This document shows positions 24,441-38,500 of a stretch of 64,000 nt of DNA, piece by piece. This stretch comes from Gnetum montanum (lineage: Eukaryota; Streptophyta; Gnetopsida; Gnetales; Gnetaceae), in the NCBI GenBank assembly GCA_015680685.1, contig MNCI01018134.1, positions 31,077 to 95,076 on the forward strand, written 5' to 3'. A program made the translations under genes and the position numbers. How positions within the stretch are numbered: position 1 is the stretch's first letter; each line of letters starts with the position of its first letter. A model generated the notes under the pieces. It saw only the letters and a program-made list of their open reading frames with translations, did no database searches and was not told the DNA's origin.

Positions 24441-27400
24441 AGCCTTTTTCTAATATCATGAATAACCTTTTTTTGGTATCTCAAAAAACTATTTTCTAGT
24501 TTTCTAAAAGAACATTTTTCTTGTATCTCGAATAATTTTTTTCTAGATATCAAAAAATCATTTTCTACTATCTCAAAGAACCTTTTCTAGTTTTGTTGGA
24601 GAACCTTTTCTTGGTATCTCAAAGACCCTTTTTCTAGTATCTTGAAGAACCATTTTATTATATCTTAAAGAACCTTTTTCTAGTATCTCAAAGAACTATT
24701 TTTTGATATCTTGAAAAATGAGTTTATGGTATCTTGAAAAATCTTTTTTTGGTATGTCAAAGAATCATGTTTTAGTATCTCGAAGAACTATTTTATGCTA
24801 TCTCAAAGAACCATTTTTCTAGTATCTTGAAGAACCTTTTCATGGTATCACATAGAACTGTTTTCTGATATCTCAAAAAACTATTTTTTGGTATATTGAA
24901 AAAACCTTTTTCTGGTATCTATAAGAATTATTCTTTGGTATCTCAAAGAAAATTTTTTCTAATATCCCAAAGAACCATTTTCTAGTATTTATTGAATAGG
25001 CCTTGTAGGTATCTGAACTAATAGTTTTCTAGTATCTCTAAGAACCTTTTTTTTGGTACCTCACAAAATTATGTTTCAATATCTCAAAGAATTCTTTTCT
25101 AAAATCTCAAATAATGGTTTTATCATATATCAAAGAATCTTTTTTTGGTATCTTGAAAAAGTGTTTTTTTTGACATCTCGAAGAATCATTTTCTGGTATC
25201 TCGAAGAACAATTTTCTGGTATCTTAAAAAATCATTTTTTGGTATTTCAAGGAACCTATTTTCTAGTATGTTCCAAAACCTTTTTCTTTTATCTCAGAAA
25301 ACCTTTTTCAAGTATTACAAGGAAAAGTTTTCTAGTACCTCAAAGAATAGTTTTCTTGTATCTTCAAAGAGCTTTTTCTTGTATCTTGAAAAAATGTATT
25401 CTAGTATCTTGAAAAACCATTTTCTAGTATCTCAAGAACCATTTTTATGATATCTTGAAGAACTATTCTCTAGCATGTTGAAGAACCATTTTTTGGTATT
25501 TCAAATAACATATTTCTAGTATCTCAATGAACATTTTTTTGGTATCTTGAAAAATCATTTTTATGTATCTAGAAGAACCATTCTCTAGTATCTCAAAAAA
25601 TCATTTTCTAATATCTCAAAAAACTATTTGTTTAGTATCTCAAAGAACAATTTTTTGGTATCTTGAAGAATAGATTTTTTGTATCTCGAAGAATTATTTT
25701 CTAGTGTCAATAAAAATTATTTTTAGATATCTGAAAAAAACTTCTCTTGGTATCTTGAAGAACAATTTTTTAATATCTACAAGAATCTTTTTCTAGCATA
25801 TTGAAGAACCATTTTTTTATCTCTCGAAGAACTATTTTCTCATGTCAAGAAAAACTATTTTTAGACATTTCAAAGAAACTTCTCTTGGTATCTCGAAAAA
25901 TAATTTTTTGGTATCTAAAATAATCTTTTTCTGGTATATTGAAGAATCATTTGCTTATATGTTGGTGAACTGTTTGATGGTATCTTCAAGAAGAATCATT
26001 TTCTAGTATCTTAGAGAACCTTTTTATTTTATCGCAAGGAACCATTTTCTTGTGTCTTAAAGAATCTTTTTCTAGTATCGCTAACAACTTTTTATGATAT
26101 CTTGAACAACTTTTTTTGGTATTTTGAAGTACTTTTCTTTAGTATCTTGAAGAACCTTTTTTTTAGGTATCTCGAAGAACCATTTTCTAGTTATCTCAAA
26201 GAACCTTTTTCTTGTATCTTAGATAACCTTTTGTTAGTATCTCAAAGAAACTTTTTCTTGTATCTCAAAGAACAATTTTTTGGTATATTAAAGAAACTTT
26301 TCTTAATACCTCAAAGAACTTTTTGTTGGCATCTCGAAGAACATTTTCTTGTATCTCAAAGAACCTTTTCTTGGAATATTGAAAAACCTTTTTTTTTGTA
26401 TTTTAAAGAATTATTTTCTTGTATCTAGGAAAACCTTTTTCTATTATCTTGAAGAACTTTTTTTTGATATCTTGAAAAACCATTTTCTTGTGTCTTAAAG
26501 AACCTTTTTCTAATATCTTGAAGAACCTTTTCTTGGTGTCTCAAAAAATTATTTTTTGGTATCTCAAAGAACAATTCTTTTTTATCATAAAAAACCCTTT
26601 TCTAGTATTATAAAGAACTATTTTCTATTATCTCCAAGAACCTTTTTCTAATATCAAGAAGAACCTTTTCTTGATATCTCAAAGAACTCTTTTCTATTAT
26701 AACGAAGAATCGTTTTCTAGTATCTCAAAGAGCCTTTGTAAGTTATCTCAAAAAATTATTTTTTTAGCATTAAGAAAAACCATTTTCTAGTATGTCAAAG
26801 ATCTTTTTTATTATTATCTTGAAGAAGCCTTTTTTAGTATCTTTAAGAATAATTTTCTAATATCTTGAAAAAACCTTTTTATGTTATCTCAAAAGAACCA
26901 TTATTTTGGTATATTGAAGAACTGTTCTCTAATATGTCAAATAAATTTTTTATATATATCTTGAAGAATCATTTTTGGTATCTATTGTATAGGACTTTTA
27001 AGTATGTTGAAGAATCATTTTCTAATATCTTAATAAACATTTTTTTGGTATTTCAAAAAACTATTTTCTAATATCTCATAGAATCTTTTTCGAGTATCTC
27101 AAAGAACTCTTTTTTGGTATCTCAAAGAAACTTTTTCTGGAATCTCAAAAAACCATTTTTTAATATCTTAAAGAACTTTTTTCTGGTATCTCAAAAAACC
27201 ATTTTCTAGTTATCTCAAAGAACCTTTTTTGTGTATCTTGAATAACATTTTTTTGGTACATCAAAAAATCATTTTCTCCTATCTCAAATAATCTTTTTCT
27301 ATTTTTTTGAAAAACCTTTTTATGATATCTCAAAGAACCATTTTTTAGTATCTCGAAAAACCATTCTCTAATATTTTTAAAAACCATTTTCTAGTATGTT

Positions 27401-30271
27401 GATGAATCTTTTTTTGGTATCTTGAATAACCTTTTTTCTAGTATCTAGAAGAATTATTCTCTAGTATTTTGAAGAAATAGTTTCTAGTATATCGAAGAAT
27501 ATTTTTCTGGTATCTTGAATAACCATTTTCTTGTATCTTTAAAAACCATTCTCTAGTATTTCGAAGAATCACTTTTTAGCATTTTGAAGAACCATTTTTT
27601 AGTATGTCGAAAAACCTTTATCTAGTATCTTGAAGAACGTTTTTCTAGTATCTCAAGAAATAATTTTCTAGTATTTTCAAGAAACCTTTTTATCTTATCT
27701 TGAAACAATTTTTATTTTGGTATCTAGAAGAAAAGTTTTTTGGTATATTGAAAAATGGTTTTTTTGATATCACGAAAAATCATTTTTTGGTATCTACTAT
27801 ATAGGCCTTTTAGATATCTTGAAGAATTATTTTTTAGTATCTACATTTTTTTAGTATTTTGAAAAACCATTTTTTGGTATCTCATAGAATTTTTTTTGAG
27901 TATCTCAAAGAGTTTTTTTATAATACTTTGAAGAACCTTTTTCTGGTATCTCAAAAAATCTTTTTTTAATATCTTGAAGAAGTTTCTTTTGGTATCTTGA
28001 AGAACCACTTTTTAGTCATCTCAAAGAACCTTTTTCTTGTATCTCGAATAAGTTTTTTTTAGTATATCAATAAACCATTTTTTACCATCTCAAAGAACTT
28101 TTTTCTATTTTGCTAGAGAACCTTTTTCTAGTATCAAAATTTCTTTTTTTCTAATATCTCAAAGAACCTTTTTCTAGTATCATGAAGAATTATTTTTTGG
28201 TATCTCAAACAACCCTTTTCTAATATCACCTAAAACCATTTTTTGGAATCCTAAAGAATCATTTTTCTAGTATCTCAAAGAATCCTTTTCTAGTATTTCG
28301 AAAATTTCTTTATGGTATGAAGAACCTTTTTCTAGTATTTTGAAGAATAATTTTCTGGTATCTTAAAGAAACCTTTTAATGTTATCTTGAAAGAACCATT
28401 ATTTTAGTATATCAAAGAATGGTTCTTTGGTATCTTGAAGTATAGTTTTCTTGATATCTTAAAGAATCATTTTTTGGTATCTACTAAATAGGCTTTGTAG
28501 ATAGCTAGAAAAATTATTATATAATATCTCAAATAACCTTTTTTTAGTATCTTAAAGAACCATTTATTGCCATATCATAAAATCAATTTCATATATCATA
28601 AATAACCTTTTTTTAATATCTCAAAGAGCTATTTTTTATATATCTCAAAGAATCCTTTTCTTTTATCTCAAATAATCTTTTTTGATATGTTGAAAAACCA
28701 TTTTCCACTATCTTAAAGAACCTTTTTCTAGTATCCCAAATACATTTTTCTGGTATCTCAAAGAATTGTTTTATTTTATTTTGAAGAACCTTTTTCAGGT
28801 ATCTTCAAAAACTATTTTTTGGTATATTTAAAAATCATTTTTGAGTATCTTTAATAATTATTTTTCTGGTATTTTGAAGAATCTTTTTTCTTGTATATTA
28901 GAGAATTATTTTATGATATCTTGAAGAATCATTTTTTGCTATATCAAAGAATTATTTTTTTATTATCTTAGAGAACCTTGTTATGGTATCACGAAGAACC
29001 ATTTTTTGGTATCTCAAAGAACTATATTTTGGTATCTTAAAGAAACTTTTTTATGCTATCTTGAAAAAAATAATTCTCTGGTATCTTAAAAAAATATTCT
29101 TTGTTATCTTGAAGGATATTTTTTCTAATATTTCGAAGAATCATTTTCTAGTATCGATTGAATAGGCCTTGTAGGTATCTCAACAAATAGTTTTTCAATA
29201 TCTCTAAGAACCATTTTCTAGTACCTCAAACAACTATTTTTTGGTATCTCAAAAAATCTTTTTCTAAAATCTTAAATAATAGTTTTCTGGTATCTCAAAG
29301 AACCTCTTTCTAGTATCTCGAAGACCCTTTTTCTGATATCTCGAAGAAGTATTTTTTTTAATATTTTGAAGAAATATTTTCTAGTATCTCGAAGAACATT
29401 TTTCTAGTATCTTGAAAAATCATTTTCTAGTATTTTAAGGAACCTATTTTCTGGTGTATATGAGAAACTTTTTTTGGTATCTTGAAGAATCTTTTTCTAA
29501 TATCTTACGAAAACATTTTCTAATACCTTGAAGAATAGTTTTTTTATATCTACAAAAAGCTTTGTCTTGTATCTTGAATAAACATAGTCTAGTACTTCAA
29601 AGAATCATTTTTTGGTATCTCAAAGAATCATCTTTTTGGTATCTCAAAGAACCTTTTCCTAATATGTCAGAGTATCATTTTTTGGTATCATAAATAACAC
29701 ATTTCTAGTATCTCAATGTACAGTTTCTAGTATTTTGAATAATCATTTTCATGTATCTCGAAGAATCAATTTTTAGTATATCGAAGAACCATTTTCTAGT
29801 ATCTCAAATAACTATTTTTTTAGTATCTTAAAGAACCATTTTCTGGAATCTTAAAGAATCATTTTCTTATATTATGAAGAACCATTTTCTAGTGTTAAGA
29901 AAGACTATATTTAGGTATCTTGAAAAATAATTTTCTAGTATCACAAAAAATCTTTTTCTAGTATATTGAAGAACCATTTGCTTGTATGTTGGATATCTGT
30001 TTGATGGTATCTTCAAGAAGAATTATTTTCTGGTATCTTAAAAAAAATTTTATTTTTATCTCGAAAAATCATTTTTTATATATTAAAGAATGTATTTTTT
30101 TTGTATCTCAAACAACTTTTTTGTGATATCTCGAAGAATCCTTTTTTGGTATTTCGACGTACCTTTTTTTGGTATCTCAAAGAACATTTTTCTAGTATCT
30201 CAAAGAACCATTTTCTTGTTATCCCAAAGAACCTTTTTCTCTTATCTCAAACGACCTTTTAGTAGTGTGTC
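24440..30271. repeat. 24-bp satellite array, left part
   Basis: A near-continuous tandem array of a degenerate unit whose common form on the + strand is ggtatctcaaagaacc followed by attttcta. Units vary from about 22 to 28 bp, mostly 24. Frequent variants have ctcgaag, cttgaag or cttaaag in the middle and cttttt or attttt at the end. A+T-rich with alternating T-tracts and A-tracts about 12 bp apart. 24 is a multiple of three, so chance open frames arise on both strands; they encode 8-residue repeats and are not counted as genes. Confidence 0.95.
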
Positions 30272-30275
30272 AAAT

Positions 30276-30376
30276 AATTCCATCAATTAGTGTATGCTCT
30301 CACCCTCGGCTGAATTTGTTGAAAGTGAGAGCATAAATTCGGCCAAGAGTGAGAGCATACACTAATTGATGGAATT
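30276..30376. repeat. Long hairpin: 42-bp arms, 17-nt loop
   Basis: The left arm 30276-30317 and right arm 30335-30376 are inverted copies with 3 mismatches, starting aattccatcaattagtgta. All three mismatches are compatible with G-U or transition changes. The decamer gtgagagcat also occurs in the loop. Could be a MITE-like element or a small-RNA precursor. Confidence 0.85.
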
Positions 30377-31023
30377 TTTTTTCCAGAAAACCCATCCTTA
30401 GGAAAAATAAGGTACAGAACTCTTATTCTTCGTCCAGAAGTCATGAAATTTTTTACTCAAAGAACTTCTTACTTGTAAACTAATAAGATTCTCTCGGCCA
30501 ATTTATAGATATATATTATAAATATATAACTAAGTTAGTGATCGCCAGTCGTATGCTGCAGCAATGATTTAAACATAACAGATAAAAATATTATAAGACT
30601 ATGTAATGTTTTATTGAATGATTATAAACATGTTGTAATACAGCAGAAATGATCAATGTACAAACTTGCGTAATTGAAAATGTATAGTTACAAATGTTTT
30701 GACATTCAAATTGGTAAAAATTAGTTGACAAAAAAGAATGATTCCATTGGTGGCGTGGTCCCAGACTGATGCTGCTGAGTTCTTCTAGGGCTCCATCCTT
30801 AGAAGCTCGATTTAAGTTTGCATGGGAGGTAAGTGCGGAAATCTGGGGGAGCAAAGCTTCTAAGCGAATTCCAGAACAGCATCTAGAGGTGTAGGGCCGA
30901 GGGCTTGGTTGAAGCCATGGCGTGCAAGTGCATGGAAAATTGTAGAAGCTTCAGCACATCAAACAAAAGGCATGATTTATAAATAGAGAAGTATGCAATG
31001 GACGCAACCTTTCATAACACGAC

Positions 31024-31274
31024 GTAACCTTTCATCAGTGTTATGCACAAAGTTGCGTTACTGAAATGGCCTGTCTAGAATTTTAGTTACATGTTAGCGT
31101 TATGCACAAAGTTGGGTTACTGAAATGACCTGTCTTGGAATTTTAGTTACACATCAGCATTGTGCACAAAGTTGCATTACCAAAATGGGCCGTGAGAAAG
31201 TAAACGTTGGTCAGCATTACGCACAAAAAATTAGCGTTACCAAATTATGACTGGTAATGGCCTATCGGCCAAAA
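31024..31274. repeat. 60-bp repeat block 1
   Basis: About three to four units with ttatgcacaaagttg, ttactgaaatggcctgtct and aattttagttacat. The last unit is a distinct variant with aacgttggtcagc and aaattatgactggtaatgg. The same order ends block 2. Confidence 0.85.
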
Positions 31275-31454
31275 GAAATCATTTCAGAAAATTGACCAGC
31301 AAAAAGACTTGAAAGAATGATGGTTGTATGTCCAAGGGATAGATGCTGCGTAGTTCTAAGTTCTAATTTAGGAATTTCTGTTTTCCTTAATCATGGGATT
31401 AGCCTCTACATATATTTAAACATAAAAAAAATAAAAAAAAGGTCACCACTAACT

Positions 31455-31766
31455 TATTTTCATGCCACACGCAACGCCACTACCAACTTCAAGAAAATTT
31501 TTTCAGAACCTTATGCAACTCAAACTTCCTGCTCTGAGAATGTCCAAATCGAGCGGATTCCTGCTCTACAGGCGCTTCCCAATTTTTGCAAGTGTTAGCT
31601 TGGCATCCAGACCCTCTGCCGTGAGAATATCTGGAATGCCCAGCTTTAAGGCTGCCATCGCCATGAACATTTCTGCAAATGCAAAAATGAATAGCCACAT
31701 AGCCTTTTGACCCTCTACTTCCTCCTCCTTGCTTGCGAAAAATCCTTGCACAGTCCCTTGCACCAT
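31455..31766 (-). pseudogene. Plant O-methyltransferase first-exon fragment
   Basis: From the ATG at 31766 the - strand reads EVEGQKAMWLFIFAFAEMFM, then AALKLGIPDILTAEG and LTLAKIGKRL. This is the N-terminal dimerisation region of plant caffeic acid/flavonoid-type O-methyltransferases, which typically read AVELGIPDI followed by LAEIAKRL. After a stop at 31566-31568 it continues SRNPLDLDILRAGS, matching the P.LDIL segment of the family, and is lost near 31455. Nothing of the catalytic SAM-binding domain is present, so it is a broken gene piece, possibly carried here with the flanking repeats. Substrate cannot be told. Confidence 0.72.
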
Positions 31767-31844
31767 TTTTNTATAGCCTTTTGACCCTCTACTTCCTCCT
31801 CCTTGCTTGCGAAAAATCCTTGCACAGTCCCTTGCACCATTTTT
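31699..31844. other. Probable assembly join: 72-bp direct duplicate around an N
   Basis: 31699-31770 and 31773-31844 are identical over 72 bp, separated by the N at 31771 and one base. This is what results when two overlapping contig ends are joined without merging. It creates a false extension of the O-methyltransferase frame. Confidence 0.85.
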
Positions 31845-32218
31845 CATTCCAATTTGCTAGTCGTGTTGTTCGAAGCTTCTATGTTTCTGTTCGCTGCTCT
31901 ACACTCGAATTTAAGGGTGACGCTACACATCTGCTTGTGTCGGCCTCTCCCATGCACATCTCGTGACCTTTGTACACCACTGTGCAGCACCGTGGTATGG
32001 TTGCCACATCATTTGTGGATGACCGTGATTCTTGTCGAAAATATTTACGTCCCTCTCATGCTGATGGCCATGGCATATTCGCATTGTAGACTATGCAACA
32101 TGATGACATTACTGCCGAAGATCCTATAATAGAGCAAAAACTGTGAAGAAGGTAGGCCACGGCTCTGAGAGATCTGCTAGTCATGGTTGCAGTAGAGGCT
32201 GCGGTTCTAACACGGGTT

Positions 32219-32579
32219 TCAGCTGCAACGTTATGCACAAAGTTGCATTACCAAAATGGCTTGTCTTGGAATTTTATTACATGTTCAGTGTTATGCACAA
32301 AGTTGTGTTACCGAAATGGCCTGTCTGGAATTTTATTACACATCAGCATGATGCACAAAGTTGTGTTACCAAAATGGCCTGTGTGGAATTTTAGTTACAC
32401 GTCAGCGTGATGCACAAAGTTGCATTACTGAAATGGCCTGTCTGGAATTTTAGTTATACATTAGTGTTGTGCACAAAGTTGCGGTACCGAAATGGGCCAT
32501 GGGAAAGTCAACGTTGGTCAGTGTTACGCACAAAAAATTAGCGTTACCAAATTATGACTGGTAATGGTCTATCAACCAA
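32219..32579. repeat. 60-bp repeat block 2
   Basis: Six units starting near 32230, 32289, 32347, 32407, 32466 and 32522, each with atgcacaaagttg-like core, then aaatggcctgtctgg and aattttagttacac. It ends with the same variant unit as block 1, so the two blocks are direct copies flanking the O-methyltransferase fragment. Confidence 0.88.
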
Positions 32580-32584
32580 CTTAT

Positions 32585-35500
32585 TATTTTATGGTATTTC
32601 AATATCATTTTCTAGTATCTCATAGAACCATTTTCTAGTATCTTGAAGAATCATTTTTTGATATCCTAAAAAACCATTTTTCTGATATCTTGAAGGACTT
32701 TTTTTTGGCATTTCGAAGAACAATATTCTGGTAAATTAAAAACACTTTTTCTAATATCTTAAAGAACTTTTTTTGGTATCTTAAAGAATCATTCTTTTAT
32801 ATCTCGAAGAAACCATTTTATGTTATCTCAAAAAAATCATATTTTTGGTACCTCAAAAAGTGAGTCTTTGGTATCTAAAAGAATGATTTTTTTGATATCT
32901 CAAAAAACCATTTTCTAGTATCTACTAAAAATTTCTTATAGCTATTTTGAAGAACTATTTTCCTATATCTTGAAAAATCATTTTCTAGTATCCCATAGAA
33001 TCTTCGTAAGGTATCTCAAAAAATATTTTTCTGGTATCTTGAAGAACCTTTTTTTAGTATATTCAAAGAACCATTTTTTGATATTTCAAATAACCAATAT
33101 ACTGGTAGCTTGAAGAACTCTTTTTAGGTATGTCAAAGTATTTTTTTTTTATTATATCAAAAGAACATTTTTTTGGTATCTTGAAGAAACTCTTTTTGCA
33201 ATCTTCAAACTATTCTTTTAGTATCTTGAAGAATGTTCTTCTAGTATCTTAAGGAAACATTTTTTGGTATCTTAAACAATAGTTTTATTCTATTTCAAAA
33301 AATATTTTTCTAGTATGTCAAAGAACCATTTTCTTGTATCTCAAAAAACCTTTGTTTGGTATCTTGAGGAACCTTTTTCTAATAAATCAACAATGTTAGA
33401 TGACCAAGATAAATAGAAACATCTATGTACATTTAAGAATTATTAGTAAAGATTTTTCTAGTATCTTGGAAAATCATTTTCTAGAATGTCAGAGAACCTT
33501 ATTTTGGTATTTTGAAAAATCATTCTTTTATTATATAAGAGAACCTTATTCTGGTATCTCAAAGAACCATTTTCTAGTATTTTGAAGAACTGTTTTCTAG
33601 TGTCTTGAAGACCTATAATCTTGTATCAAGAAAAGTTATTTTTTGTTATCTTGAAAAACCTTTTCTTAGTATTTGAAAAAATCATTTTCTGGTATCTCAA
33701 AGAATCATTTTTTAATATGTCGGAGAACCTCTTTCTAGCATCTTCAAGAAAAATCATTTTATGGTATCTCAAAAAATTATTTTTTGTTATTTCATAGAAT
33801 GTTTTTATGATATCTTGAATAACCATTTTCTAGTATCTCCAAGAATATTTTTATATATATATTTTAAATAACCTTTTTGTAGTATCTTAAAGAATGTTTT
33901 TTTGATATCTCAAAGAACCTCTTTTTAGTATTTCGAAGAACCTTTTTCTGGTTATCTTAAAAAAGATTTTTCCGATATCTTGAATAATTATTTATTAGTA
34001 TCTTGAAAAACCTTTTTCTTATATCTTAAAGTACTATTTTCCGGTATATTAAAAAACCTATTTTTAGTATCTTGAAAAACCTTTTGTTGGTATCTTAAAG
34101 AATCTTTTTTTTGTATCTCGAAAAACTATCTTCTGGCATTTCAAAGAACCCTTGTTTTATATCTGGAAGAATCATTTTCTTGTATCTAAGAGAACCTTTT
34201 TCTATTGTTTCAAAGAAGCTTTTGTTGGTATATCAAAGAACTATAATTTTAGTATCTTAAAAAACCTTTTTCTAGTATCACAAAGAATTATTTTCTAATA
34301 TCTTGAATAATCATTTTCTAGTATCTTGAAAATCCTTTTCCTGATATCTCAAAGGACTATTTTATGGTATCTTGAATAACCTTTTTTTGATATCTCAAAG
34401 AATTTTTTTCATATTTTCAAGAAATGTTTTCTTATTACTCAGAGAACCTACTTTTAGTATCTCAAAGAAGATTTTTTCAATATCTCAAATAACCATTTTC
34501 TAGCATCTTGAAGAATCCTTTTTTGTTATTTCTAAGAACCTTTCTTATATTTTGAAATACCATTTTTCTAGTATCTTAGAGAACCTATTTTTAGTATCTT
34601 AAAGAACTATTTTCATATATTTATAAGAATTATTTTCTCATATCTCAAACAACCTTCTTATTGTATTTCAAAGAACTTTTTTCTTGTATCTTCAAAAAAT
34701 CTTTTTTTTTAGTATCTTGAAGTAACCTTTTTCTATTATCTCCATGAACCTTTCTATAGTATCTCAAATAATTTTTTTTTAGTATCTCAAAAAATCATTT
34801 TCTAATATCTAAAAAAACCATTTTTCTACTATCTTGAGGAATCCTTTTTTAGTATCTCAAAAAAACATTTTTTTAATATCTTAAGTAATCTTTTTATTAT
34901 ATCTGAAGGAAATTTTTTTTGCTATCATGAAGAAATTTTTTATAGTATATTGAGGAATCTATTCTACTATTACAACTCAAAGAACTTTCTGCTAGTATCT
35001 TGAAGAACTATTTATACTATCTCAAATAATCATTTTCTAATATCTCAAAAAAAAAACTTTTTTTAATATCTTAAAGAACCTATTTCTTATATTGCAAAGA
35101 ACTATTTTCTTGTATCGAAAAGAACCATTTTCTTATATTTAGAAGAACATTTTTTTCTTATCTCAATGAACCTTTTTTAAGTATCTCAAAGAAGATTTGT
35201 TCTTCTATTTTAAAGAACCATTTTCTACTATCTTGAGAACCTATTTTCTATTATCTCAATTTTTTTTTTGGATATCTTGAAGAACTATTTTTTTGGGTAT
35301 TTTGAATAATCTTTTTTTGGTATCTAGAAGAAACTTTTTCTAGTACTTTTAAGAACTATTTTCTAATTACTAAGAGAACCATTTTTTGTTATTTCGAAGA
35401 ACTTTTTCCTAAGATCTTGAAGAACTATTTTCCAATACCTCGAAGAACTATTTTCTAGCATCCCTAAAAACCTTTTTTTGTATCTCAAAGAACCATTTTT

Positions 35501-38500
35501 TTAGTATCTCAGAAAACCATTTTATCATATTTTAAAGAACTATTTTATTATGTCTCAAAAAATTGTTTTCTAGTATTTTAAAAAAGTTTTTCTTAGTATC
35601 TCAAAAAAATCATTTTCTAATATTTCAAAAAATTTTATTTTGGTATCTCGAAGCATGATTTTCTAGGTATCTCAAAGAATAATTTTTTGGTATCTCAAAG
35701 ACCCTTTTTCTAGTATCTCAGAGAAACATTTTTAAGTTATCTTAAGAAATCATTTTCAGGTTATCTCAAAGAACCATTTTTTAATATCTTAAAAAACTAT
35801 TTTCTAGTATCTTAAAGAACATTTTTGTGATATCTTGAAGAACCTTTTTCTGCTATCTCAAATAACCTTTTCTCTAATATGTTAAAAAATCATTTTATAG
35901 TTATCTTAAAATTTTTTTTTTGGTATCTCAAATAACATTTTACTAGTATCTCGAAAAACCTTTTTCTTGTAACTTGAAAAACCATTTTTCTTGTATCCAT
36001 AAAAACCTTTTTCTTGTGTCTTAAAGAACATTTCTATGGTACCTAAGAAGAACCATTCTTCTGGTATCTCAAAATTTTATTTTTTTTTGTATTTTAAAGA
36101 ATCATTTTCTGGTATCTTAATGAATCCTTTAATGGGATCTTAATGAATCTTTTTCTAGTATCTCGTAAAACCTTTTCTATTTTGAAGAACATCTTTTTAG
36201 TATCTTGAAGAAATGTTTTTTGTATCTTCAATAAGCTTTTATTAGTAGCTCAAAAAGCCTTTTTCTTATATCTTGAACAACCATTTTCTTATATCTGCAA
36301 GAACCTTTTTCTATTGTGTCGAAGAACATTTTTCTAATATCTAGGAAGATCCGTTATTTTGGTATATTAATGAATCATTTTCTTGTATCATTGAGAATTA
36401 TTTTCTGTTATCTCAAAAATCTTTTTCTAGTATCTCGAAGAACCATTTTGTGATATCTCAAATAACTTTTTTCTAGTATCTCGAAGAACCTTGTTATAGT
36501 ATTTTGAGAAACCATTCTCTAATATCTCAAAATATCTTTTTCTTATATTTTAAAAAATCATTTTCCTGTGTCTCAAATAACCCTTTTATAGTATCATAAA
36601 GAACTATTTTCTATTATTTTGAAAAATCACTTTTCTAGTATCTCGAAGAATCTTTTCATGGTTTCTTAAAGAATCTTTTTCTAAAATAATGAAATTTTTT
36701 TCTGGTATCTTAAAAAATCTACTTAGTCTTTACATCTCAAATAACATTTTTCTCATATCTTGGAGAATCTTTCTCTATTATCTTGAAGAATTATTCTTTT
36801 ATCTCGAAAATCATTTTCTGATACCACGAAGAACCATTTTTTAGTATATGGAAGAATTGTTTTTTAATATCTTGAAGAATCATTTCCAGGTATCTTAAAA
36901 AATCTTTTTCTGCTATCTTAAAAAAATCATTTTGTGGTATCTTGAAGAATTATTCTTGGGTATCTCAAAGAAGTTTTTTATGGTATCTTGAAAAACTATT
37001 TTCTAGTATCTCAAAAAAACCTTTTTAAGTATTTTGAAAGAATCATTCTTTTACTATCTCAAAGCATTATTCTCTGGAATATAGAAAAATAATTTTTCTA
37101 ATATCTCGAAGAACCATTTTCTAGTATTTATTGAATAGGAATTCGAGAAATCTCAAAGAACTATTTTTCAGAATCTTGAAGAATATATTTTTTATTAATT
37201 TGAATAACCATTTTCTAGAATCTCATAGAATCTTTTTCAGGTATCTCAAAGAATCATTTTTAATATATCAAAAAATAACTTTTTAGTATCACAAAGAAAT
37301 ATTTTCTGGTGTCTCAAAAAACCATTTTCTAGTATCTTTAAGAACCATTTCTCTAGTATTTTCAAAGAACAATTATTCTGGTAGCTCAAAGAACACTTTT
37401 CAAGTATGTTAACATACTTTTTTCTAGCATCTAGAAACAACATTATTCTGATATCTTGAAGAACCTTTTTCTTTTATCTTCAAACTATTTTTCTAGTATC
37501 TTGAAGAAGCTTTTTCCAATATCTCAAAGAAAATATTTTTTGGTATGCCAAAGAAACTTTCATAAGTATCTCAAAGAACTTTATGCTGAAATCTTGAAAA
37601 ATGATTTTCTAATATATCAACAAATCATTATAGTATCCCAAATCACCATTTTTGTTGTCTTTTGAAAAACCTTATTGTAGTATCTCAAAGAACCTTTTTC
37701 TAGTATATGAAAAAATGATTTTCTTATATTTAGAAGAACTATTTTTTACAGTCTAAAAACAACTATTTTTCTAGTATTTTAAAAAACACTTTTTTGATAT
37801 CTCGAATAACTATTTTTTGGTATCTCAAAAAACTATTTTTTAGTATTTTGAAGTATCTTTTTCTAGTATCTTTAAGAACATTTTTCTACTATTTCAAAGA
37901 ACATTTTTTCTAATTTCTCAAAGTACCAATTTCCAATTATCTCAAAGAACCTTTTTGTTGTATATTGAATAACCTTTTTCTTTTATATCCAGAAATAGTT
38001 TTATGCTATCTTAAAGAACCTTTTTCTAGTATCTCAAAGAATCATTTTCTTGTATCTAAAATAACTATTTTTTTATAATCTTGAAAAATCATTTTCTAGT
38101 ATCTCAAACAACTATTTTTTTGGTATCTCAAAGAATATTTTTTTAGTATTTTAAAGAACTATTTTGTAGTATTTTGAAAAACCATTCTATAGTATTTCAA
38201 ACAACAATTTTTTTGGTATCTGAAAGAATTATTTTATGGTATCTTAAAGAATTATTTTCTAATGTGTCGGAGAACTATTTTCTAAATATCTAGAAGAAAC
38301 ATTTTTATAAAATCTTGAAAAATCCCTTTTTCTAGTATCTAGAATGATTATTTTGATATGTCAAATAACTATTTTCTTGTAGTTATTGAATAAACCTTGT
38401 AAGTATCTCGAGAAACCATTTTCTGATATTTTAAATAACTTTTTTCTAATATCTCAATGAACCATTTTCTAGTATCTTAAAGTATCCTTTTTTGGTATTT

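Larger units (their letters stand above)
30272..32584. other. 2.3-kb insertion inside the satellite
   Basis: The array stops at 30271 and resumes at about 32585 with the same monomer. The insert is less A+T-rich and contains a hairpin at its left edge, two blocks of 60-bp repeats and an O-methyltransferase fragment. No clear target duplication or terminal repeat pair was found. 30377-31023 has no recognised gene. Confidence 0.8.

Noticed and set aside
25053-29165. Open frames of 60-119 codons with FWYLKE, FSSILKNHFLVS and similar repeats
   Set aside because: They are translations of the 24-bp satellite. 24 is a multiple of three, so frames stay open by chance on both strands. No start context, splice sites or family resemblance.
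30591-30854. 87-codon open frame on the - strand
   Set aside because: No similarity recognised, no splice signals, and no link to the O-methyltransferase piece could be shown.
31573-31847. O-methyltransferase frame with a longer N terminus (MKNGARDCARIF...)
   Set aside because: The extension comes from the duplicated 72 bp around the N; the real start is the ATG at 31766.
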